DNA from: Lachnospiraceae bacterium
GTDB lineage: Bacteria > Bacillota > Clostridia > Lachnospirales > Lachnospiraceae
Assembly (NCBI GenBank): GCA_024691305.1
Contig: JAILNS010000004.1
Coordinates: 41,598-105,597 of the forward strand
Length of the DNA stretch: 64,000 nt
Direction of reading: 5' to 3'
Within the stretch, counting starts at the first letter, position 1. Each line of letters starts with the position of its first letter. The position numbers were made by a program, and so were the translations under genes. The notes below the pieces were generated by a model, which made no database searches, was not told the origin of the DNA, and saw only the letters and a list, made by a program, of their open reading frames with translations. This document shows positions 18,468 through 29,031 of this stretch, in pieces.

Positions 18468-19715
18468 ATGTCAAAAGACAAATATAATATAGCCATAGCA
18501 GGTACCGGATACGTTGGATTGTCCAATGCGGTCTTACTTGCGCAGAATAACAAGGTATATGCGGTTGATATCATCCCCGAGAAAGTAGAGATGATCAATA
18601 ACAGGAAATCTCCCATAGTAGATAAGGAGATAGAGGAGTATCTGTCCGGGCATGAACTGGACCTTACAGCTACGCTTGATGGTAAAAAAGCATATAAAGA
18701 TGCCGATTTTGTCATAATCGCAGCACCCACTAACTACGACCCTCAGAAGAATTTTTTTGATACATCCGCAGTTGAAGCGGTGATCGAACTTGTACTTAAG
18801 GTAAATCCCGATGCAGTAATGGTCATAAAATCTACTATTCCGGTTGGATATACCGAATCGGTAAGACGTAAATACAATACCCGTAATATTCTCTTTAGTC
18901 CTGAATTTTTAAGAGAGGGAAGAGCACTTTACGATAATCTGTATCCTTCAAGGATAATAGTGGGTACCGATCTTGATGATCCCAAGTTAGCAAGCGATGC
19001 CCAAAACTTCGCACATCTGCTTGAGCAGGGAGCCATTAAAGAAAACATCGATATCCTTATAATGGGTACCACGGAAGCAGAAGCGGTGAAACTCTTTGCA
19101 AATACCTATCTGGCCCTCAGAGTCAGCTATTTTAACGAACTTGATACTTATGCGGAAGTTAAGGGGCTTGATACCAAGTCGATAATAGACGGTGTGTGCT
19201 TAGATCCCAGGATCGGTTCACATTACAACAATCCGAGCTTTGGTTACGGAGGATATTGTCTTCCCAAGGATACCAAGCAGCTTTTGGCAAACTATTCCGA
19301 TGTTCCCGAGAACCTGATAGAAGCCATAGTCAATGCGAACCGTACACGTAAGGATTTTATAGCCGACAGGGTGCTTCATACCGCAGGTTACTATGAGGAA
19401 AGCGAAGTATACAATAAATCAAAGGAAAAGGCTGTAACCATAGGTGTATACAGACTTACCATGAAATCGGGGTCCGATAATTTCCGTCAGTCATCGATAC
19501 AGGGTATTATGAAGCGGATCAAGGCCAAGGGAGCTACCGTTGTCATATATGAGCCGACTCTTGAAGACGGCAGTACTTTCTTTGGAAGTCTGGTCATAAA
19601 TGATCTTGAGAAGTTTAAGAATACATGCGACGGTATCATAGCAAACAGATACGATAAGTCACTCGACGACGTACAGGATAAGGTTTACACACGTGACATA
19701 TTCAGAAGAGACTGA
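18468..19715 (+). CDS. UDP-glucose 6-dehydrogenase family protein
   Basis: NAD-dependent nucleotide-sugar dehydrogenase that would oxidise UDP-glucose to UDP-glucuronate for surface polysaccharide. The N-terminal Rossmann motif is [12 protein letters not shown], the central region has [20 protein letters not shown], and the catalytic Cys sits in [14 protein letters not shown]. At 415 residues it is a normal size. The related activity on UDP-N-acetylmannosamine cannot be excluded from motifs. It overlaps the following cardiolipin synthase gene by 23 bases. Confidence 0.9.
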   Translation: MSKDKYNIAIAGTGYVGLSNAVLLAQNNKVYAVDIIPEKVEMINNRKSPIVDKEIEEYLSGHELDLTATLDGKKAYKDADFVIIAAPTNYDPQKNFFDTSAVEAVIELVLKVNPDAVMVIKSTIPVGYTESVRRKYNTRNILFSPEFLREGRALYDNLYPSRIIVGTDLDDPKLASDAQNFAHLLEQGAIKENIDILIMGTTEAEAVKLFANTYLALRVSYFNELDTYAEVKGLDTKSIIDGVCLDPRIGSHYNNPSFGYGGYCLPKDTKQLLANYSDVPENLIEAIVNANRTRKDFIADRVLHTAGYYEESEVYNKSKEKAVTIGVYRLTMKSGSDNFRQSSIQGIMKRIKAKGATVVIYEPTLEDGSTFFGSLVINDLEKFKNTCDGIIANRYDKSLDDVQDKVYTRDIFRRD

Positions 19716-21309
19716 CAAAACAGCTAAAAGTTCCGGAATCCGCCTCGCAGGTCCTAAGCGGGGCTTTTTTCGCGTGTTCTACAGCAGGGCTATAATATAC
19801 AGTTTGCTGATCATACTGCAGTTTACCCTGTTTATTCTATTTATACTGCGATTTAGAACGTATTTCCATTATTACACTATTATAGAGACCGTCATTGCTT
19901 CTATCATCATTCTGTATATGTATGCTATTGATATGGATCCGTCGGCTAAGCTTTCGTGGGCCGTACTTATGATCTTTATGCCTCTTGCGGGCAGTATCAT
20001 GTTTCTTTTTTCCCAGATGGAGGTTGGACATAGACATTTAAGGAACAGGAGTAATGACATAGTCAGAAGCACCATGGACACACTCGGGCATAATGAATCC
20101 GTGCTGGATATGGTAAAAGAAGATTACCCGGGTCTTGTGAAACTCCACGATTATATAAATACCACAGGATGTTTTCCTTTGTTTGGAGATACCGAAACCA
20201 AATATTATCCCTCCGGAGAAAGCTTCTTTGAGGACTACCTTAAGGAACTTGAAAAAGCCAAAAATTATATCTTCATTGAATATTTCATCATAGGTGAAGG
20301 CTATATGTGGGGAAAAATACTCGATGTTTTAAAGAAAAAGGCAGAAGAAGGGGTGGAAATAAGAGTTTTGTATGACGGGGTGTGTGAGTTTGTACTCCTG
20401 CCGCATAACTATCCTTCATTACTTGCGGGACTTGGAATAAAAGCAAGGACTTTTTCTTCGATAGTACCGATGTTATCCACATATTATAATTACAGGGATC
20501 ACAGGAAGATAACTGTAATCGACGGGAAATGTGCTTTTACCGGAGGCCTTAATCTATCAGATGAGTATATAAACATAGGCTCCAGATTCGGTCACTGGAA
20601 GGATGGCGCTGTTAAACTTAAAGGGGATGCAGCGATCAGTTTTACCCTTATGTTCCTGCAGATGTGGGACTGTGCCGATGAGAGGAGCGATGACAAGGAA
20701 GATTACCTTAAGTATTTTCCCAATGACGGTATTGACCGGACATCCGTACAAAACATAGAACTCGGATATGTTATGCCTTATGCGGATTGTCCGCTTGACG
20801 GGATAAGAGTGGGTGAAGATGTGTATATCGATATGTTCTACAGCGCATGCGATCATATATATGTTATGACTCCGTATCTGGTAATGGACGGAGAAATGAA
20901 AGCTGCAATGGTTTATGCTGCGCAAAGAGGAGTGGATGTCAGAGTTATAATCCCAGGTATTCCGGATAAAAAAGTCATATATTCTCTCGCAAAGGTGGAA
21001 AGCAAATCATTAATTAAATCAGGAATTAAGATTTATGAATATACACCCGGATTTCTTCATACAAAGGCAGTCATAAGTGATGATACAAAAGCCGTTGTCG
21101 GCACGATAAATATGGATTACAGGAGTCTGTATCATCATTTTGAGTGTGCGGCTTATATGTATAAAACGCCGTGTATAGCAGATATCCGTTGTGATTTTGA
21201 AGAAACGTTTAAAAAATGCCGGGAGGTGACTCTTGACACCATCCGGCATGATTCGTTTTTCTATAAGATACTCGGTACTTTTATGCGTTTTCTTGCTCCG
21301 CTTTTCTGA
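19693..21309 (+). CDS. cls: cardiolipin synthase (two PLD motifs)
   Basis: Membrane enzyme that condenses phosphatidylglycerol molecules to cardiolipin. Two N-terminal transmembrane segments (about residues 30-50 and 60-90) precede two phospholipase-D motifs, HRKITVID and HTKAVISD, each HxKx4D, with the following GGLN and GTIN elements. The length of 538 residues is normal. The start is a GTG inside the end of the preceding gene; no better in-frame start exists before the first membrane segment. It ends 5 bases from the convergent RND gene, leaving no room for a separate terminator. Confidence 0.93.
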   Translation: MTYSEETDKTAKSSGIRLAGPKRGFFRVFYSRAIIYSLLIILQFTLFILFILRFRTYFHYYTIIETVIASIIILYMYAIDMDPSAKLSWAVLMIFMPLAGSIMFLFSQMEVGHRHLRNRSNDIVRSTMDTLGHNESVLDMVKEDYPGLVKLHDYINTTGCFPLFGDTETKYYPSGESFFEDYLKELEKAKNYIFIEYFIIGEGYMWGKILDVLKKKAEEGVEIRVLYDGVCEFVLLPHNYPSLLAGLGIKARTFSSIVPMLSTYYNYRDHRKITVIDGKCAFTGGLNLSDEYINIGSRFGHWKDGAVKLKGDAAISFTLMFLQMWDCADERSDDKEDYLKYFPNDGIDRTSVQNIELGYVMPYADCPLDGIRVGEDVYIDMFYSACDHIYVMTPYLVMDGEMKAAMVYAAQRGVDVRVIIPGIPDKKVIYSLAKVESKSLIKSGIKIYEYTPGFLHTKAVISDDTKAVVGTINMDYRSLYHHFECAAYMYKTPCIADIRCDFEETFKKCREVTLDTIRHDSFFYKILGTFMRFLAPLF

Positions 21310-21314
21310 TGTGT

Positions 21315-24300
21315 TTAATCCTCGACTGCCATGTATTCTTCTGCGTCGTCCGGTATATCATCCAGATCGTCGCTGCCGGTATCCACATCCAAAGGCTGTT
21401 TCTTAAACATGATGTCATACATTACAGGAATGATGAAGAGTGTCATAAGTGTAGCATATGCAAGACCGCCTGCTATTACAAGTGCCATTCCGCGACCAAG
21501 CTGTGCTCCCATATCATCTCCGAATATAAGACTCGATTCTGCCAGTATTGTGGTCAGTGCAGTCATCAGAATAGGACGCATACGTGTTTTACCCGTAGCT
21601 ATAAGTGCTGTATGACGATCCAGTCCCTGTTTACGCAATTGGTTTACATAATCCACAAATACAATACCGTTATTTACGACCGTACCCATCAGTACGATGA
21701 TACCCATGATACTTATTACAGATAGGTTTTCACCTGTTATCCACAGTGCAAGGAAACCTCCGGTAAAGGCAAGCGGGATAGTAAACAGGACTATGAATGG
21801 ACTTAAGAGGCTCTGGAACTGGGCTACCATGACCATATAAACAAGCAGAAGTCCGAGAAGAAGTACGAGTACCATCTGCTTTAGCATGTTTATAACTGTA
21901 TCGTATTCACCACTGAGTTCAAGGGAATAACCCTGCGGCAGTTCGTATTTTTCGAGAACAGGTTCCAATTGCCTGGTAAGAAGGGTCGTGTTGTAATTCT
22001 CACCGACCTGTGCGGTAACGGTCATGTATCTTGACTGGTTCTTTCTGTTTATGGCTGTGAGGCTGTCATCGACCTCTATTGTGGCAAATTCGGATAATTT
22101 ATGGGTTTCGGTTACGGTATCATAATCCTCGTCGGTTTTTTGGACATCGAATTCATAATCCAGTATGTTTTCATATGTCAGAGGATCCATATCATCTACT
22201 ACGACGATATCCATATCTATTCCGTCCAGGGTAATGGTCACGGCGCTCTTGGAATGAGTCAGCTTGGAATTGATATCCTGATATATCTGTACTACATTTA
22301 ATCCAAGACTCATTGCAGTATTTTTATCTATAGTCAGATGTAAGACTTTTTCTGCATCTTCTTCGCCGTTAGAGATGTTTTCATATCCCTCTATCTTATC
22401 GACCTCAGCCATGATATCACGTGTTATCCTTTTTAACTCATCGATATCCTGACCGTATACATTTATGGATAAACCGGATCCGCCGGTAAGCTGGTCCATT
22501 TCGGAAGACATGGTCTCCATAGTAAAATCAACATCCATGTCGGATACGGCATTTTCTATTTCTTTCATTATTGCACGTATTTCCTTGTCACCGGCATTTT
22601 CGTTTTCGGTCATCATCATAAAGGACATGGTCCTGAAGTTTTCGGGATTGGATGATGCTTCCGATACGAACAGGGATTCATCTCCGCCCGACATTACACC
22701 TATGGTCCCTATGCCGTCGACCTGAAGCAGCCTCTCAATTACGGTGTCGGTCTGTTCATATGCCTCCGATCTTGTTACATCTTCAGGGAATTCAATGGTA
22801 GCCTGGATCTGGTTCATGGTCATATCCGGGATCACGACTACACCCATTCTTACAACCATGAAACCTGAAAATACCAGGAGTGCAAGCGCGGCAAGAAGCG
22901 GTACGAATTTGAATTTCAGGCAGAAAGACAGGGCCTTTTCATAGTAGACCATTACCTTATCAAATAAGGGATGCTCTTTTGGCTTAGAGTTTCTAAGGAG
23001 GGTGGATCCCGCTGCGGGTACTACGGTAAGTGCGATGATCAAAGATGCCAGCAGGCAAAAAACAATGGTAAGGCACATAGGTGCCAGAAGGTCGTTTACA
23101 AGGCCCGAGGTGTAGATCATGGGCAAAAATACACAAACGGTCGTGAGAGTGGAAGCTATGATCGCACCCGCAACCTGTTTGGCACCCTGTACGGCCGCAC
23201 GGGGGGCTTCTATTCCGCGATTTCGGAGGCGGTATATGTTTTCGATCACGACGATCGAGTTATCAACGAGCATTCCGATACCGAGTGCAAGTCCCGAAAG
23301 CGACAGCATATTAAGGGAGATATTCGAGAAATACATACATATAAGGGCTGCAAGCACACTGACGGGGATACTTATCGCAACAACAAGCGTGGGTTTGAAA
23401 TCCTTAAGGAAAAGGGCCAATATGACTATCGCAAGGGAAGCACCGATAGCCATCGACTGCAATACGCTCTTAACGATCAGATCTATGTAGTCACCCATAT
23501 CAACGAGGGTTGTCACGGTGATTCCCGGATGTGCTTCTTTTAGCTCATCGGAAGCCTGGGTGATGGTTTTACTAAGATCGTTGGTTCCTGCGGTACTGCT
23601 TTTGAATATTGAAAGTATGACTGCTTTTTCAGAGCCTAACCTTACATAACTTTCATCTGCATTATCGATGATCGTTATATCCGCCACATCACCGAGCTTG
23701 ATATCACCGACCTTGTTTATATTTGTGAGTACTATATCTTCAAGTTCGGACACTTCTTCGTAGTTTTGTCCAACCTTTACAAGCCATGAATTATCGAGTT
23801 TATCGTCCACATATCCTGCAGGCATCTCAAAATTCTGGGCATATATGAGACCTGTCAGGGCATCGAGCGTAAGAAGAGCGTCGGCATTGGCGGTTTTCAT
23901 TGCCTCAGCCTTTTGCTTTTCGTAAGATTTTACGGCATCGTTGTAATCATCCCAGCCGTCTTTTAGCTGGTCCTCACCGTCCGTTATGGACTCCCAGCCT
24001 TCATTTATCTGTTCCTGACCGTCCTCTATCTGTTCCCAGCCGGTATCGATCTGTTCCTGGGCCGAATCAAGCTGTGATTTTGCGGCATCAAGCTGTGACT
24101 GCGCCGATTCAAGCTGAGTTTTACCGATCTGTAACTGTGCATCGGCACTTCCAAGGGATTCCGCTGCTTCGAGCTTGGATTTTTCCAGGGCTTTATAAGC
24201 ATCCTCCACCTGGGCCTGTGCCTGTCCTATAGCGGTATTGTATCCGGATATCTTGGCTTCGGAAGCGGATATCTGCGTCTCAAGTGTCGATTTTTGGGAA

Positions 24301-25502
24301 GTAAGAGTATCTTTTTGGGCAAGAAGTTCTTTTAATTTTGTAAGGGTAGCAATCTGCGTATTTAGAGTTGCTATCGTCGTTTCGTCAGGCGGTGTTTGTG
24401 CTTGTGCTTCTTGTAACTGTGTGGTCAGAGCTGTAATTTGTGTTTCCAAAACGGAAACGGTTTGCCCTTCGGCCTCCGCAGTTGCTATGGTATCAAGAGC
24501 TGTGTTGACCTGGCTTAGAGCGCTTTTTAGCCCAGTAAGCTGTGTTTCCTCAACGGATTTTTGTGTCTGTAATGATGCAAGCTGGGCTGAAGCCTGATCC
24601 AACTGATAACTTAAGTCTGCAAGCTGCTGGTTGGCCTCACTTTTTTTGTTGTTCAGTTCATTTTCGCTGTTTTCCAAGGTCTGGCGGTTATTTGCCAGTT
24701 CAGAGGAATTTTTGTCAAATTCAGCCTTTGAGTCGTTTAACTCGTTTTGTCCGTCGACAAGGTCCTGTTTGCTGTCTTCGAGTTCCTGCTGGGATTCGGC
24801 GAGCTTAGCCTTGTTATCGTTTATCGAACTTTCCGTGTCCTGAAGTTGTTTTTCTGCATCTTCAAGCTGCTCTACGGCCGAAGCAAAGGCATCGTCTACG
24901 GTAGCGAGTATTTTATCATTCAGTTTGTCGACCTTGGCTTCGTTTAACTCTACCTGTATGGTCTTGTCAACAAGTCCGAGCGTGGATACGCTGGCTACAC
25001 CGGCCTGTTTTTCATAGTAAGGGGTTATATCATCCTTGATGAACTGTGAGAGCTCATCCATTTCCATCCCCTCCATACTTACGGCCAGATACATGCTTGC
25101 GACCATATCCGTGCTTATTTCTATTATAGAAGGGGTACCGGCGTCTTCCGGAAGATAGGGCTCTAAGGTATTCAGGGCACTCGAAACCTTGACCATGGTA
25201 CTGTCCAAATCGGTATCATCGGTAAATTCAAGCTGTACCATACCATAGTTTTCATTACATACGCTGTATACGTTCTTGATACCTGTAATTGTTCCGAGAG
25301 CGCTTTCCATAGGTTCGCATATTTCTGTTTCTATTTTTTCGGAACTGGCACCCGGATAAGTGGTTAGGACCATAAGATAGGGAAGTGAGATTTCCGGAAG
25401 TAAGTCTAACTGCATTTTCATCATGCTTACGATTCCCAGCACGATGATTATGATCACACCGACCAAAACGGTAAATGGTTTCTTGACACTGAATTTTGAC
25501 AT
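21315..25502 (-). CDS. RND-family transporter with long coiled-coil insertion
   Basis: A 1395-residue RND permease, a proton-driven exporter of the AcrB/HAE type. The N-terminal membrane helix and LPEISLPYLMVLTTYPGAS match the family, as do GLALGIGMLVDNSIVVIENI and the C-terminal half-repeat with GIVLMGTVVNNGIVFVDYVN. Between about residues 215 and 540 a long Gln/Glu/Ala-rich coiled coil is inserted where AcrB has the start of its docking-domain region. The distal part shows seven-residue repeats with Gly (EQIDTGWEQIEDGQEQINEG), as in YhgE/Pip proteins. Single-membrane bacteria lack a TolC partner, so the coil may do the work of an adaptor. The substrate is unknown. GGAG at 25510-25513 precedes the ATG. 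Confidence 0.92.
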   Translation of the reverse strand: MSKFSVKKPFTVLVGVIIIIVLGIVSMMKMQLDLLPEISLPYLMVLTTYPGASSEKIETEICEPMESALGTITGIKNVYSVCNENYGMVQLEFTDDTDLDSTMVKVSSALNTLEPYLPEDAGTPSIIEISTDMVASMYLAVSMEGMEMDELSQFIKDDITPYYEKQAGVASVSTLGLVDKTIQVELNEAKVDKLNDKILATVDDAFASAVEQLEDAEKQLQDTESSINDNKAKLAESQQELEDSKQDLVDGQNELNDSKAEFDKNSSELANNRQTLENSENELNNKKSEANQQLADLSYQLDQASAQLASLQTQKSVEETQLTGLKSALSQVNTALDTIATAEAEGQTVSVLETQITALTTQLQEAQAQTPPDETTIATLNTQIATLTKLKELLAQKDTLTSQKSTLETQISASEAKISGYNTAIGQAQAQVEDAYKALEKSKLEAAESLGSADAQLQIGKTQLESAQSQLDAAKSQLDSAQEQIDTGWEQIEDGQEQINEGWESITDGEDQLKDGWDDYNDAVKSYEKQKAEAMKTANADALLTLDALTGLIYAQNFEMPAGYVDDKLDNSWLVKVGQNYEEVSELEDIVLTNINKVGDIKLGDVADITIIDNADESYVRLGSEKAVILSIFKSSTAGTNDLSKTITQASDELKEAHPGITVTTLVDMGDYIDLIVKSVLQSMAIGASLAIVILALFLKDFKPTLVVAISIPVSVLAALICMYFSNISLNMLSLSGLALGIGMLVDNSIVVIENIYRLRNRGIEAPRAAVQGAKQVAGAIIASTLTTVCVFLPMIYTSGLVNDLLAPMCLTIVFCLLASLIIALTVVPAAGSTLLRNSKPKEHPLFDKVMVYYEKALSFCLKFKFVPLLAALALLVFSGFMVVRMGVVVIPDMTMNQIQATIEFPEDVTRSEAYEQTDTVIERLLQVDGIGTIGVMSGGDESLFVSEASSNPENFRTMSFMMMTENENAGDKEIRAIMKEIENAVSDMDVDFTMETMSSEMDQLTGGSGLSINVYGQDIDELKRITRDIMAEVDKIEGYENISNGEEDAEKVLHLTIDKNTAMSLGLNVVQIYQDINSKLTHSKSAVTITLDGIDMDIVVVDDMDPLTYENILDYEFDVQKTDEDYDTVTETHKLSEFATIEVDDSLTAINRKNQSRYMTVTAQVGENYNTTLLTRQLEPVLEKYELPQGYSLELSGEYDTVINMLKQMVLVLLLGLLLVYMVMVAQFQSLLSPFIVLFTIPLAFTGGFLALWITGENLSVISIMGIIVLMGTVVNNGIVFVDYVNQLRKQGLDRHTALIATGKTRMRPILMTALTTILAESSLIFGDDMGAQLGRGMALVIAGGLAYATLMTLFIIPVMYDIMFKKQPLDVDTGSDDLDDIPDDAEEYMAVED

Positions 25503-25528
25503 AAATAATCTCCACTTTGACAGTCCAA

Positions 25529-25557
25529 ATTATACTTGCAGTTTAGCGTTATATCAA
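25529..25557 (-). promoter_or_regulatory. sigma-A promoter for the RND gene
   Basis: On the minus strand TTGATA, 17 bases, TATAAT (25557 down to 25529). An imperfect inverted repeat TTTGGACTGTCAAA lies just downstream of the -10 and could be an operator. Confidence 0.7.
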
Positions 25558-25639
25558 TGGATATAAGTATTAAGTTTTTGTAAATTATATAAAACCGGCA
25601 GGTAAGATTGCGCAAATCGTATAATAATTATTAAAATAA

Positions 25640-25668
25640 TTTACTTCTGTCTAAAATCGGCATATAAT
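25640..25668 (+). promoter_or_regulatory. candidate promoter for the GGDEF-GH43 gene
   Basis: TTTACT, 17 bases, TATAAT at 25663-25668, followed by the near-palindrome AATAATGATATTATT at the expected transcription start. Another TATAAT at 25620 lacks a credible -35. The implied 5' leader is about 75 bases. Confidence 0.55.
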
Positions 25669-25749
25669 AATGATATTATTGCTGATACTATTTGCTTTCA
25701 TATCAATCTGCTTTGTCAATTTCCCGTATCGATCGGAGGAACCAATTAA

Positions 25750-28700
25750 TTGAAAGATTCTGTCAATATTGACTACCTGACCGGTTTGAATAACAGAAAA
25801 GCATTATCTGAGTTCTTTGAGGCTCTGGCAGTAAAAACCGTGTTGCAGCTTATGTTTATCGATCTTGATAATTTTAAGACCGTAAACGATATGTATGGTC
25901 ATAAAGCCGGTGATGATGTTCTTATCGGAGTTGCTGAGATATTAAAGGATATTGCACCGGAAGAAGCTTTTGTTGTAAGACTTGGCGGTGACGAGTTCGT
26001 ACTTTGCATACCGGGTGTTTTTGAGAGAGACCATGTCGCTGACATAGGTGCTTCGATCCTGACCGGGATCAAGAGCAGGAGAGGCTCCATAGTCGGATTC
26101 GATATAATCTCCGCGAGTATAGGAATTGTCTGGGATGCATGCTCGGATGCGGGGCTTGATGAACTGCTCAGTTACAGTGATGCGGCAATGTACAAGGCCA
26201 AGGAACTGGGTAAGGATAATTATGTATTCTTCGATGATTATGAAGATAAGATCATAGACGAAAAGGAAATGGAGGCAACAGCCGCCAGAGCACTTAAAGA
26301 AGGCAAATTTACGATCAAATACCATCCGGTCATCCACCTTCAGAGTTCCAAACTTGTCCGTACCGAGGCTTGCTGTTTTTGGATGCGTCCTGACGGAAGG
26401 ATGTGGGGAAGGAACGATTACAGGCCCGTTCTTGAGAAAAACGGATTTATCAAGGAACTGGATCTTCATATTTTTGAAGAACTGTGCAAACAGATGCGCA
26501 AGTTAACAGATGCCGGACGTAAAGACGATATTCTAAGTGTCCAATTCTCGTATCTGCTCTTATTACAGGATGATATACTCGATATCCTTACGGATATCAT
26601 GGATAAATATAAGGTAGAAGCCTCCAATTTTGAGATAAATCTTGAGGAAATGGTATTTGGTCCAAGAGGATCCGAACGCCTCATGTTTAATATGAGACGG
26701 TTGCATGAAGCGGGATTTCTTCTGGCGCTTACCAGATTCGGGGAGGACTTCTCAAGTTTCAGGTATCTTGACGATATGTCCATATCGGCACTTAAGTTCG
26801 ATGCGGAGTATGTAAGGGAAAACCTTGCCAGCAAAAGAGGACGGAAGATACTGAATACTCTTTTTGAACTTGGCCGCGACCTTAAACTTCTGGTTGTAGG
26901 CTGTGGTGTGACCTCCAAAGAAGATGTCGAATTTCTCGCTTCTGCAGGCTGTGATGCGGCTTCAGGCCGTTACTACGCCGAACATCTTACGTTTACAGAA
27001 TATCTTGATTACGTGAATGAATCCGTAGCGGTATCCGGCACGGAGCATGTTTACCGTTTTAAGGGTAACCTTGAGGAACAGACGCATGGTGAAGAAGCGC
27101 AGATAATCGGAGAGGGCGTGGTCTATACCGAAGGTATATCCAACGACTGGGGCGGCCTGAGCTTTCCCGGAGGCAAACTTGAAACAAATCTTGTATCTTT
27201 TCCCGTATCGAACTTCCTGGAGGGAAGCTATACACTGGCTTTCTGGATCAAGCCGGCTGAGATCCAAAACTGGATAAGTGCATTTTTTATGAGATATAAG
27301 AACGGCTTTGCTTCATTTATGCCGTCGGTCAGCGGAGGTGTCAGTATATTCAGGATCCATGAAGAAGCCCATGCGGATGTATGGCATGACAACATCATTG
27401 CAGGGATACCTATGGGGCAGTGGAGTTTCGTAAGTGCTGTCTTCGATTCTTTCGGAGGAAGTGTCAGACTTTATATAAACGGTGAACTCCGTAATGAGAT
27501 CTATGATGTTCCGGATATGAGAGGGTGTATGTGTCTTTACCTCGGAGGAGATATCTATCAGGTATCCTTCAGGGGGGTGATCTCCGCATTTCAGATATAC
27601 CATGAGGCTAAGACTTCAGACGAGATCGAAGAACTGTATAACAGTTTCAAATCCGAAGCAGGATATCACGGAGATGAGGTGTCCGAGGCGGAAAATGCAT
27701 ACGTCATGCATGATCCGGCTATATATGAGGATCGTGAAACAAACAGATTTTACATCTATACCACCGACGGTAACGGCTGGCGTTCACAGGATCTTATGCA
27801 TTGGACCATGATGGGGAGAGTTGTGGACAAGGTTGGTGATGCAGCCAGATCATGGACGGGATCGGATGCGATATGGGCTCCCGATATAGTTAAGGTGGGC
27901 AGGGAATACAGACTGTACTGTTCCAATTCCAGTTGGGGAGTACAAAGATCCTGTATATTCCTGGCAGTATCTTATTCGCCTGACGGACCTTTCGTAACAC
28001 GCGATATTGTATTAAAGACCGATGAAACACTGGATGTGAACGGTATAGATGCCAACATAATAGAAGATAATGAGACCGGTGAACAGTATATGGTATACGG
28101 GTCTTTCTGGGGCGGAGTTCATATACTTCCGCTTGACAAACAAACAGGGCTTGCCCGTGATGCCGGAACGGACGGATCGGGAGTAGGCAGCATTAAGCTG
28201 ATGTCCGGATATACCGAAGAGATGAATATAATGGCAGTGCCGGAGGATACGCGTATTAAAAGGCGTGGAATAGGATTGGCGTGCAGACCGCTTTGGAATA
28301 ACGGTGCTATAGAAGGCCCGTACATGATATATCATCCCGAAACGGAGTATTATTATCTTTTTGTTTCATACGGTTCTCTTATGAGCGATTACAATATAAG
28401 AGTCGGAAGGAGCAAAAATATCACAGGTCCGTTCCTCGACTATAACGGCAGGGCATTAAACGATGTGACGGATGATAGATGTGAAGTAGGACTTATGATA
28501 TGCTGTGGATATAAATGGCTGGATGACATCGGATATATGGGCCCCGGGCATAATTCCGTACTCCTACGGGAAAATGGTGATATGTATCTGGTATCTCATA
28601 TAAGGAAGCAGCGTTTCCTTGAAGATAATCCCGGCCCCGGCTATCTGCAGATCAGAAAGATGTACATGACACCGGACGGCTGGCCGGTAATCTCTTCTGA

Positions 28701-29031
28701 GACATATTCCGAAGAATCCTATACCAAACCCCGTGAAGAAGTTGTCCCCGGTCTGTATGAGCGTATAGAGATGCGTCCTTCCATTCCTCAGGGGATCATG
28801 CATTCTCATCCCATGACACTTTTTCCTGACGGAAAACTTGAGATGTGTTCTGTAATGGGCAGCTGGAAAAGGACCGGTGATCATACGCTTGAACTTAAAT
28901 ACGGGCCGATCACTGAATATGTCCATATGGAAAAGGGTATAGATAAAGAAAAAAATAAGACAAGCGTCCTGATGTGCGGCCTTACAAATCAGGGTATATG
29001 TACCTGGGCTAAGAAAAAGGAATATCAGTAA
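25750..29031 (+). CDS. GGDEF + degenerate EAL + LamG + GH43 arabinanase-like fusion
   Basis: One uninterrupted 1093-residue frame. Residues 8-165 form an intact GGDEF domain (LTGLNNR, DLDNFKTVNDMYGHKAGDD, LGGDEF at 79-83). Residues about 180-430 resemble an EAL domain with key residues lost: EACCFW for EAL, TRFGEDFSSF for DDFGTGYSSL, GCGVTSKEDV for EGVE, SGRYYA for QGY. Residues about 435-645 form a LamG-like sandwich (YTLAFWIKP, LYINGELRNE). Residues 650-970 form a GH43 propeller with base Asp in HDPAI (655), Asp in GIDAN (767), acid Glu in EGPYM (855) and GPGHNS (931-936), the arabinanase pattern. A lipocalin-like C-terminal domain follows, as in endo-arabinanases. No signal peptide or membrane segment is seen. 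TTG start has CGGAGGAA 8 bases upstream. It should make c-di-GMP and bind or cut arabinan oligomers. Confidence 0.88.
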   Translation: MKDSVNIDYLTGLNNRKALSEFFEALAVKTVLQLMFIDLDNFKTVNDMYGHKAGDDVLIGVAEILKDIAPEEAFVVRLGGDEFVLCIPGVFERDHVADIGASILTGIKSRRGSIVGFDIISASIGIVWDACSDAGLDELLSYSDAAMYKAKELGKDNYVFFDDYEDKIIDEKEMEATAARALKEGKFTIKYHPVIHLQSSKLVRTEACCFWMRPDGRMWGRNDYRPVLEKNGFIKELDLHIFEELCKQMRKLTDAGRKDDILSVQFSYLLLLQDDILDILTDIMDKYKVEASNFEINLEEMVFGPRGSERLMFNMRRLHEAGFLLALTRFGEDFSSFRYLDDMSISALKFDAEYVRENLASKRGRKILNTLFELGRDLKLLVVGCGVTSKEDVEFLASAGCDAASGRYYAEHLTFTEYLDYVNESVAVSGTEHVYRFKGNLEEQTHGEEAQIIGEGVVYTEGISNDWGGLSFPGGKLETNLVSFPVSNFLEGSYTLAFWIKPAEIQNWISAFFMRYKNGFASFMPSVSGGVSIFRIHEEAHADVWHDNIIAGIPMGQWSFVSAVFDSFGGSVRLYINGELRNEIYDVPDMRGCMCLYLGGDIYQVSFRGVISAFQIYHEAKTSDEIEELYNSFKSEAGYHGDEVSEAENAYVMHDPAIYEDRETNRFYIYTTDGNGWRSQDLMHWTMMGRVVDKVGDAARSWTGSDAIWAPDIVKVGREYRLYCSNSSWGVQRSCIFLAVSYSPDGPFVTRDIVLKTDETLDVNGIDANIIEDNETGEQYMVYGSFWGGVHILPLDKQTGLARDAGTDGSGVGSIKLMSGYTEEMNIMAVPEDTRIKRRGIGLACRPLWNNGAIEGPYMIYHPETEYYYLFVSYGSLMSDYNIRVGRSKNITGPFLDYNGRALNDVTDDRCEVGLMICCGYKWLDDIGYMGPGHNSVLLRENGDMYLVSHIRKQRFLEDNPGPGYLQIRKMYMTPDGWPVISSETYSEESYTKPREEVVPGLYERIEMRPSIPQGIMHSHPMTLFPDGKLEMCSVMGSWKRTGDHTLELKYGPITEYVHMEKGIDKEKNKTSVLMCGLTNQGICTWAKKKEYQ

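Noticed and set aside
21309..21725. 138-codon frame after cardiolipin synthase
   Set aside because: Antisense to the C-terminal part of the RND gene; Cys/His-rich composition is typical of a shadow frame.
22971..23543. Long open frame on the plus strand, 190 codons
   Set aside because: It lies wholly antisense to the strongly conserved RND gene, has no family features and no ribosome site.
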